Shown: positions 7,635 through 15,200 of the stretch, piece by piece
Numbering within the stretch: the first letter of the stretch is position 1
Layout of the letters: each line of letters starts with the position of its first letter
Source: Cryobacterium psychrotolerans
GTDB taxonomy: Bacteria > Actinomycetota > Actinomycetes > Actinomycetales > Microbacteriaceae
NCBI RefSeq assembly: GCF_900101115.1
Contig: NZ_FNFU01000002.1
Coordinates: 297,320 to 361,319 of the forward strand
Reading direction: 5' to 3'
Length of the DNA stretch: 64,000 nucleotides
Position numbers and translations under genes: made by a program
The notes under the pieces: model-generated
Seen by the model: only the letters and a program-made list of their open reading frames with translations
What the model was told of the DNA's origin: nothing
Database searches by the model: none

Positions 7635-9973
7635 GATCCGGCTCCTTCCACGGTCCGTTTGGACGCTCCTCCAGAGTACCGGCCGAAGGAGCGCACGGAG
7701 ATGAGCGCCTTCACTCGCTCCCGCCGGCTGCTGGTTCCCCGGAAGGCGGCGCGCAGTTCGCCCACGGAACCCCACACCGCATCGGCGTCTGTGTGGGCCG
7801 GTTCGTCCGGCGAGAAGAGCGCACGATCGACGACGGATGCCAGTACCAGCGACCGCTGCCCGCCCACCGCTTCAGCGAGCTCGGTGCGGGTGGCCGAAGG
7901 AGGCACGGGAACGCGGAAGTCGGTCGCGGTGTCGGCGAAGTCCCGCCAGCCACCGCTGATCCGGTCGGCGGGCGAGTCGGCGGCTCGCCGCAGCCGCCTC
8001 CGTCGATGCTTGGCGGCGATGATCGCCAGGAACGGGGCGAGCAGGATGAGCAGGCCCAGCAGGGTCCAGCCGAGGGCCGTCAGGGCGGCCAGCAGGAAGG
8101 CGAGCAGAGGGTGCATCGGCGCCGGCGGGTCCTCGACCGTGCTCTCGGGCGGGCTGAGGTCTCCCGGCGCGGCAGCGTCGGGGGCCGGCGGCGGTACGAC
8201 GGTCTGCGGCCGGGAAACGACGGTGGGCTCGTCGGGCTGCTTGGGCGGAACCTCCCGCACGGCGGGATTGGGGTCGATGCTGATCCATCCGTCTGCGGCG
8301 GTCTGCACCTCTATCCACGCCGATATGTCGGCGCCGGTGACGGTCACCGACTCCCCTCCGCCCGCACTGGCCGGCACGAAGCCGACGACCACGCGGCTCG
8401 GGAATCCCAGTTTCCGGGCCATCAGGGCGGCCGCGACCGCGTATTGCTCCTGATCGCCGAGCATCGGCTGGTCCCCGAACAGCTGGGTGATGCGGTCGGC
8501 GCCGTGTCCGGATCGGCTGGCGGGCTCATCCGCATTCACGCCGTGGCTGATGTAACCGGTCGTCCGGAGGCCCTCGAGCATCGACTGGAGCTGCACTCCG
8601 GGCGGGTCGCCGGCTCGCACGTACCCGTCGAGTGCCTGGGTGATCCCGTCGGGAATCACGCTGATCGGCGAGAGGACTTCGGTGCCCGGCCGCGCACCCG
8701 CGAGTTCGGCCGCCGGGCGGGGAAGGACCGACCGGCTCCGGTAGCTGTCGCCCTCCTGCAGTCCGCCGAGGACCGCGGCCGTTGTGCTGTTGTCGTTGTA
8801 ATAGAACGAGTCGGCACGCGCCGTCGCCGAGGAGCCGAGGAATTCAATCCGCTCGAGTGCGCCGGCGCCGGGCACCCAGACACCCCGGTAGCCGTCCACG
8901 GTCACGCGCAGGGTGAGCGGCTCGCCGTCGACCTGGCCCTGGTCGATCCGGTAGGGCAGGCGCGTGAACGAGCCCGAGGCGCTGCGGACTGTGTCGCTTC
9001 CGACCGAGTAGACGATCCCGTCGTAGCTGTCGAGGGTCGCGACGCGGAGCCTGCCGCCCGCAGGCAGCCCGGCCACGGTGAGCAGGGCCCGCTCGCTCTG
9101 CTCCGGTTGCAGGTAGCCGCGGAATCCGCTGAGCGGGCTGGGATAGTCGCGCGGATCGAACGGCTGCTGCACCCGGGCGCGCAGCACGTCCCGCGGCTCC
9201 GAGACCGGCACGGCGATCGCGGCGACGGTGCCGACGGCGATGGCCAGCGCGATGATCACCGCGGCGCTGACCAGCCCGCGGGCGGCGGCGAGCGCCCGGT
9301 CGCCGGTGGACTCGAGGGTACGGCGAGACTGTTGCGCGATGAGCCGCACCGCGGTTCGGCGTCGCTGCCAGTGCACCCACAGCAGCCAGAAGAGCAGCAC
9401 GACGAACAGGCCCAGGCCACCCTCGATCGGCGAAGACTCCGCTGTGGGGCCGAGCCCGATACCGGCGATGAACAGGGCGATCGGCGCCAGCAACGCGAGC
9501 TCGGCGATCCGCGACCGCAGCGCGGCGGAGAGCCCGATCACGGTGGACAGGAGCACCAGGATGAACGCGGGCACGAGCAGGGCCTGGTACGCGCCGACCG
9601 GCAGGACGATCGTGACCAGCTGCTTCCAGCTGAGGGCGGTGGCGGCGAGCAGCTCGAGCAGGCCGTCCACAGACGGCAGGATGCGTTCAATCGCCCGCCC
9701 GGGGATGGCCAGGGGCACACCGGCGAGCAGGTACACCGCCACGGTCACCAACGCGACGAGCCAGGCGGGCCAGCACAGGCGCGCGCCGGCTATGGCGATG
9801 GCGGCGCCCAGGGCGAAGGTCGCGGCCACGAGCACGATGAATTCGATGCTCTGGTAGACCGGCCACAGGGTGAGGGATGCCATCGCCGTCGCCGCCATCA
9901 GGGCCAGGGTGTTTCCCGCGATGAATCCCCAGCCCGGACGCGTGCCGGCGGCGCGCGGTCGCTCGGCGTTCAT
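7631..9973 (-). CDS. Membrane transglutaminase-fold protein lacking catalytic Cys and His
   Basis: A 780-aa membrane protein of the DUF3488/transglutaminase type that usually accompanies MoxR and DUF58. Several helices occupy residues about 15-195. A large extracytoplasmic region follows, with a transglutaminase-like domain around residues 480-575, then one more helix near 620-650 and a cytoplasmic tail. The fold is recognisable in LGDQEQYAVAAALMARKLG, FPSRVVVGFVP and DGWISIDPN. The usual GDCEQ motif reads GDQEQ (Gln508) and the usual HAW reads SAW (Ser551); only the Asp (567) of the triad remains. I checked the codons (CAG and TCG) on the DNA. It is therefore probably a non-enzymatic scaffold or ligand-binding domain. 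The start ATG overlaps the DUF58 stop (ATGA) and its own stop overlaps the FHA start (GTGA). Confidence 0.87.
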   Translation of the reverse strand: MNAERPRAAGTRPGWGFIAGNTLALMAATAMASLTLWPVYQSIEFIVLVAATFALGAAIAIAGARLCWPAWLVALVTVAVYLLAGVPLAIPGRAIERILPSVDGLLELLAATALSWKQLVTIVLPVGAYQALLVPAFILVLLSTVIGLSAALRSRIAELALLAPIALFIAGIGLGPTAESSPIEGGLGLFVVLLFWLLWVHWQRRRTAVRLIAQQSRRTLESTGDRALAAARGLVSAAVIIALAIAVGTVAAIAVPVSEPRDVLRARVQQPFDPRDYPSPLSGFRGYLQPEQSERALLTVAGLPAGGRLRVATLDSYDGIVYSVGSDTVRSASGSFTRLPYRIDQGQVDGEPLTLRVTVDGYRGVWVPGAGALERIEFLGSSATARADSFYYNDNSTTAAVLGGLQEGDSYRSRSVLPRPAAELAGARPGTEVLSPISVIPDGITQALDGYVRAGDPPGVQLQSMLEGLRTTGYISHGVNADEPASRSGHGADRITQLFGDQPMLGDQEQYAVAAALMARKLGFPSRVVVGFVPASAGGGESVTVTGADISAWIEVQTAADGWISIDPNPAVREVPPKQPDEPTVVSRPQTVVPPPAPDAAAPGDLSPPESTVEDPPAPMHPLLAFLLAALTALGWTLLGLLILLAPFLAIIAAKHRRRRLRRAADSPADRISGGWRDFADTATDFRVPVPPSATRTELAEAVGGQRSLVLASVVDRALFSPDEPAHTDADAVWGSVGELRAAFRGTSSRRERVKALISVRSFGRYSGGASKRTVEGAGS

Positions 9974-11271
9974 GCTCCGGCCGTCCTGGCGAGGCTCTTC
10001 TGCAGGTCGTCGAGAAAACCGATGGTGAGCACGCTGAGCTCGGCGACGCGCCGGAGGCTCGGCACCGACTCGGGGTCGCAGACGACGGCGACGACCTCGA
10101 CCCCCGCGGGGAATCGCGTCGAGGCCGCGCGGAGCTCGGCCAGTGTCGCCCGCGACCCGCAGACCAGGAAGGCAACCGAGATGCCGGCCATGCTCTCGGC
10201 AGCGGCCCGAGCCAGTCCGGCCAGGGCAAGCGCCCTCGGCGACGTCTCCACTCGGCTCAGGTCATCGAGCAGGCGAGTTCGGGTGAGCGTGCTCAGCGTG
10301 CGGAGCGCCGGCCCCCGGCTCCGGCCGGACGCCGCGGTCTTGTCTCCCGCGACGACGGACACGGTCCGCCCGTCGCGGATGGCGCGCACACCGAGCGATC
10401 CGGCCACGCTGACGGCCATCTCGAAGTCGTCGTCGGTCGCGTAGTCGGATTCGGCCAGGCTGAGGGCGACCATCAGGTGGCTGCGACGCGTCTCCTCGAA
10501 CTGGCGCACCATGTAGGTCCCGGTCTTGGCGGTGCTTTTCCAGTGGATGTTGCGGCGCTCGTCGCCGCGGACATACTCACGCAACGCGTGAAACGACACG
10601 TCGCTGCTGGTGAGGTCTTTGGTCGGATTGCCTTCGAGGTCCCGGATGAACCCCGTGCTCATGCTGGGGATGGAGATGGTCCGCGGGTGCACGAACAGTT
10701 CGATCCGTTCGGCCCAGACGCGCTCCTTGCGCACCAGGCCGATGGGGTCGGCGCGCACCGTTCGGACGGGGCCGACCGGGATCACTCCGCGGCGCCTGGT
10801 GGGAACGATGAACACGTCGTCGAAGCTGGAATCCCTGGCCAGGCCGGGCATCGCGAATTCGGCCAGCCCGGCGCCGACGGGCACCTCGACGTGCACACCG
10901 GGGAGGCGCCGCCTGGTCGGATTGTGCACGACCACCTGGCCGGGAACGCGGTCGCCCACGACCACGCGGTCGACCGGCATGGCCAGGGAGATCACGTAAG
11001 CGGTGCGCCCGATCAGGTAGCCGGAGGCCGCGCCGATGAGCACGAGCCCGGCCCAGCCGACGGCGACCAGTTCGGTCCAGCCGAGGGAGTAGCCGGCGAC
11101 GAAGCAGAGCACGACAACGGCGAGGATGCTCCAGCCCAGCGGGGTGACCACCGAGCCGAAGAGCTCCGCAACCGCTCGAAGGCGCACCCCCGCGACGCGT
11201 GCGGCGCCGACCGTCCGCGCGATGGAGTCGGCCAGGCGGCCGTCCCGGGGAACAGCGACGGCCTGGCTCAC
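9970..11271 (-). CDS. DUF58 domain protein (MoxR partner)
   Basis: A 433-aa protein with two membrane helices near residues 42-90, a beta-rich segment (VVVHNPTRRRLPGVHVEV), and the DUF58 signature LREYVRGDERRNIHWKSTAK followed by GTYMVRQFEE. The remainder resembles a von Willebrand A-like fold (HLMVALSLAESD). DUF58 proteins are routinely encoded next to MoxR ATPases and transglutaminase-like membrane proteins; their biochemical role is not established. The start is GTG 11271, overlapping the moxR stop as GTGA; the 3' end overlaps the transglutaminase-fold gene as ATGA. This makes equimolar synthesis of the MoxR/DUF58/TG trio likely. Confidence 0.9.
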   Translation of the reverse strand: MSQAVAVPRDGRLADSIARTVGAARVAGVRLRAVAELFGSVVTPLGWSILAVVVLCFVAGYSLGWTELVAVGWAGLVLIGAASGYLIGRTAYVISLAMPVDRVVVGDRVPGQVVVHNPTRRRLPGVHVEVPVGAGLAEFAMPGLARDSSFDDVFIVPTRRRGVIPVGPVRTVRADPIGLVRKERVWAERIELFVHPRTISIPSMSTGFIRDLEGNPTKDLTSSDVSFHALREYVRGDERRNIHWKSTAKTGTYMVRQFEETRRSHLMVALSLAESDYATDDDFEMAVSVAGSLGVRAIRDGRTVSVVAGDKTAASGRSRGPALRTLSTLTRTRLLDDLSRVETSPRALALAGLARAAAESMAGISVAFLVCGSRATLAELRAASTRFPAGVEVVAVVCDPESVPSLRRVAELSVLTIGFLDDLQKSLARTAGA

Positions 11272-12296
11272 ACGAGCTGCCTGTCTCCGGGCGGCGGGGT
11301 CTCGATCAGGATCTGCGCGATCACACTCGACGGGGTGACACCGTCGAATTCGGCCTCCGGGTCGAGCAGGAGGCGGTGCGCCAGCACCGGTTCGGCCAGC
11401 TCCTTCACATCGTCCGGGATCACGTAGTGCCTGCCGTTGGCCGCGGCCAGCGTTTTGGCCGTGCGGATGAGGGCGAGCGCGGCGCGCACGCTGGCACCGA
11501 GGCGCACCTCGGTCGCGTTGCGGGTGGCGTCGACGAGCCGGGCGACGTAGTCGTTGATCGTCGCGTCCACATGCACCGTGCGCGCCAGCGCGGCGAGCTC
11601 GACGACGGTGGCTGCCGACAGCACGGGCGGAACCACGACGTCGTGGGCGCGCTTGTCGGACCCTTCGAGGATCCGGATCGTGGACGCGTGGTCGGGGTAG
11701 CCGATCGACGACTTCATAATGAACCGGTCGAGCTGGGCCTCCGGCAGCCGGTAAGTGCCCGCCTGCTCGATCGGGTTCTGGGTGGCGATGACCATGAACG
11801 GGGCAGCCACGGGGTGCGTGACCCCGTCCGCGGTGACCTGTCCCTCCTCCATCACTTCGAGAAGTGCGGCCTGCGTCTTGGGGCTGGCCCGGTTGATCTC
11901 GTCGGCCAGGACGATGTTGGCGAACACCGGTCCGCGGTGGAAGTCGAAGGAACCGCTCCGCTGGTCGTAGATGCTCACGCCGGTGATGTCGCTCGGCAGC
12001 AGGTCGGGCGTGAATTGAACCCGGTTGCTCGTGCCGCGTACGCTCTGCGCGATCGCGCGCGCGAGGGAGGTCTTGCCCGTGCCCGGCACGTCCTCGAGGA
12101 GCAGGTGCCCTTCGCTGAGCAGCGCCGTGAACGACAGGCGGATGACGTGGGATTTGCCGAGCAGCACTTGCTCGACCCCGCGCACCATCCGGTCGAAGAC
12201 CTCGGCGAACTGGGTGGCCTGCTCGGGGGTCATCGTCATTGCGGGGTCTCTTTCGTTGGTGCTCGTCGCGGCGGTGCTGATCGCGTTGGTGCTCAT
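11268..12296 (-). CDS. MoxR family AAA+ ATPase
   Basis: An AAA+ chaperone-like ATPase of 342 aa (or 323 aa if translation begins at ATG 12239). Walker A is EDVPGTGKTSLARAIA, Walker B is IVLADEINRASPKTQAALLE, sensor 1 is FMVIATQNPIEQAGTY, and the lid contains LPEAQLDRFIM, all typical of MoxR. The ATG at 12296 is preferred because it forms ATGA with the stop of the giant surface-protein gene. The ATG at 12239 has a plausible AAAGAGA upstream and a better conserved N-terminus (MTPEQATQFAEVFDRM), so both remain possible. MoxR proteins remodel or insert partner proteins; here the partner would be DUF58 and the envelope proteins of the operon (inference). Confidence 0.94.
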   Translation of the reverse strand: MSTNAISTAATSTNERDPAMTMTPEQATQFAEVFDRMVRGVEQVLLGKSHVIRLSFTALLSEGHLLLEDVPGTGKTSLARAIAQSVRGTSNRVQFTPDLLPSDITGVSIYDQRSGSFDFHRGPVFANIVLADEINRASPKTQAALLEVMEEGQVTADGVTHPVAAPFMVIATQNPIEQAGTYRLPEAQLDRFIMKSSIGYPDHASTIRILEGSDKRAHDVVVPPVLSAATVVELAALARTVHVDATINDYVARLVDATRNATEVRLGASVRAALALIRTAKTLAAANGRHYVIPDDVKELAEPVLAHRLLLDPEAEFDGVTPSSVIAQILIETPPPGDRQLV

Positions 12297-15200
12297 CGGT
12301 CGTAGGTGTAGCTTCGGTCGGTGCCGTCGATCGGGACTGTCACCGTCAGGCGTACTGTACCGGCTGGCGGCGCCGGGCTCGGCAGGGTGCAGGTGTTCGG
12401 TGAGTCGGCATCCGTCACCGGCACCGTGGCATCCCCGGGAACGGAACACCGGTAGCCGGCCGGCAGAGCGGGCCCGTTGTCCGGGCCGTTGGTCCAGCTG
12501 AAGACTCCCCCGGCTTCGTCGTAGGCCAGGCCGGTCACGGCGAAACTGACCGATTCCTCCGGCGCGGCCCACATCGACGACCACTCACCGCAGCCGCCCC
12601 ACGGAGCGCAGGCCTGGAGCTGGAAGGCGACGGTTTCGCCGAACGGGCGACCCAGGAGCTCCCGCGGCCAGCCGACTCCCTCGAATCGCACGGTCGGTCC
12701 GGTCCCGTCGGCGGCGCGGATGTTGTAGTGGTCGACGCCCGCGGAGGGGCTCACGCGGGTAACGCGGTAGTCCCAGGCGTCTTCGCGCTGCTCCATCGCC
12801 CCGCGCACATCGGTGATCGCTCCCGGGGCCTCGCGCACCCGCACGGTCGCCACCGGGGTGTGCGCACAGCCTGCCCGGTTGTAGCCCCAGACGATGAAGT
12901 CGTAGGTGGCGTTGGCTGCGAGCAGGTTGTCGAAGGAAACGGAACGGGTTCCGGCGGACACGGCGACCTGCTCCTCGACCGCCCCGCCGGTCTGCGGAGG
13001 GTCGAGGCGACCGGGCGCCGGGGCGCTCACCGAGCACGCCTGCGCGCCCGTGGGCACGATATCGCTGCTGAGCCGCTGCACGATGTATCCGTCGATGGGG
13101 TCGCCCCTGCCCTCGAACGCGTCCCAGGAGACGATCACGGTTCCGTCGGAGTCGGAGCCGCTCGCCGAGATCCCGCCGGCTCGAGCCGGGCCGAAGGGAC
13201 GCCCCGTGCCGGCCGAACTGGCCCAGGTGGAGAGCGCGGGGTACGCCTCGTTCCGCGCGCTGACTGTGTAGGCGACATCCGCGCCGTTGCTGAGGCCGGC
13301 CACGTCGATGCTGCAGGAAGACGCGTCGCATTGCGGTCCCGTGGCGCTCACTTCGCCCTGGGGTGTGCCTCCGACGGTGACGACGTAGCCGCGGACGGGC
13401 GTGCCCCCGCCTACGGCGCCGACAGCGTCCCAGCTGAGGCGAAGCCCGCCGTCCAGTGGTGCGGCCGCAAGCCCGGACGGGGCCGGCGGCACCACGTCGG
13501 ACCAGACCGGGTCGGCCAGGGAGGTAGGCACGGACAGGCCCATGCCGTTACGGGCCGCGACGGAGACGCGCACGGCGCGTGACTGGCCGTTGCCCGGCGT
13601 GGGGATCTCACACGCGGTCGAGGCGCACAGGACGGTGCCCACCGATGCGCCGGAACCAACGTCGGTCAGGGTCACCTCGTAGCCGGAAATCGGCGAGTTG
13701 TTGGACGCCCCGGCGTTGAAGGAGACGGACAGTTTCTGGTCGCCGAATCCGGTCACGCGCAGGTTCGTGACCGGGTCTGCCTTGTCCTGCACGGAAATCC
13801 GCACCGTGCCCCAGGCGAAGCGGTCCGGGTCGCCCGTCGCATCGGCCACCTGGTATTCGAGGTTCGTGTCGACGGGCGCGGCCGTGTCGGACACGGTCAC
13901 CGCGAGGCGGCTGCTGTCGGCGCTCCGGGTGATCGAGACGCCGGCCGGGAGCGAGGCGCGATCCAGGCCGCGCACCCCGACCACGGTCAGCGGGGTCGCC
14001 GGGAACGGGTTGGTCGCGCCGTCGTTCGCGAGCACGTCGACGACGGTGGTCCGGCCGCGCGGGGCGATCGCCGCATCCGGCGCCGGAACGGCGATCGGCC
14101 TGGTCGAACCGACAACGCGCACATCGATCCGGCCGGCCTTGCCGGCGCTGAGGTCGTCCCGGACCCCGATGGTGAGCGCGCTCCGGGCGCCCTTGCGCGT
14201 CTTCAGCGCGGCACGCACGGTGAGCAGCTGACCATCGATGGAATAGCTGAAACCCGTGGGTTTGGGTTCGAGCACCGTGTAGGCGAGCTCTGCCCGGTCG
14301 TCCGGGTAGGGGTAGGCGGTGAGTTTGCCGAGGTCGATGACCTTGGTCTCGTCCGGCTCGATGTCGATGTCGGCGCCGTCGAAGGCGGGCGGCTGGTTCG
14401 TGCGCGGCGTGACCGTGATCGGCAGGACGATGGTGGACGTGCGAGCTGCGGGGTCTTTCGCGTCGGACCCGTCGGTCACCTCGAAGGAGATAGACGCGGG
14501 GCCGTAGTACTTGTCGGCGCTGGTGAAGGCAAGGCGGCGGTCGCCCGACACCAGGCTCGCCCCGTCTGAGTGCGTCGCCTGCACCGTGGTGCGGTCGGTG
14601 AGCTTCACGCGCTTCCCGCCGACCGCGACGACGTAGTCGTTGATGTCGATCATGAGCGTCGACTCGCTCGGGATACTGAGCGCCGGTGCCCCCCTGCGCA
14701 ATTGCGGGAGCGCGTCGTCGTAGCCGGGAACCCAGATGAACGCGTGGGAGACGAGCTCGGGGTCGTCGGGGTGGCTGACGGCGAACGGGATGATCCGGCT
14801 GTCATTGCCGATGCTCACCCGGATGCGTTTGGCGCTCGTCACCCGGGCGTCCCGGCCGAACCCGGGCACGACCGATACGTCCAGCTTGCGGGCCGCAGCG
14901 TCGGCGAAGAAGACGTTCGCGAGGACATCGACGTCGATCGTTGTGCGGTCGAGCACGTCCGAGAGCGTGAGCCGGGTGTCGCTGGCCTCCGGCCGCGACA
15001 GCGGCGCGTCCGCCCGCACCACGACGGTGAGGAAGTTCGAGCTTGTGCCGCCCCGCTCGTTGCGGATCTCGTAGATGAAGCCCAACCGGCCCTCCGTCTC
15101 CGGCACCGTCACCGAGACGACGTCACCGTCGACCACCGCCTGCCCCTGGCTGCCGCTCGGCTTGACCGCGGTGATGGTGAGCGCGCCGCCGTCGGGGTCG

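Noticed and set aside
7553..10444. Long plus-strand open frame (over 900 codons) opposite the transglutaminase-fold and DUF58 genes
   Set aside because: It is Arg/Gly/His-rich with no domain pattern and mirrors codon usage of the minus-strand genes; antisense frames stay open in high-GC DNA. Similar long frames at 14570-16909, 3589-5598 and 27776-30751 are rejected for the same reason.
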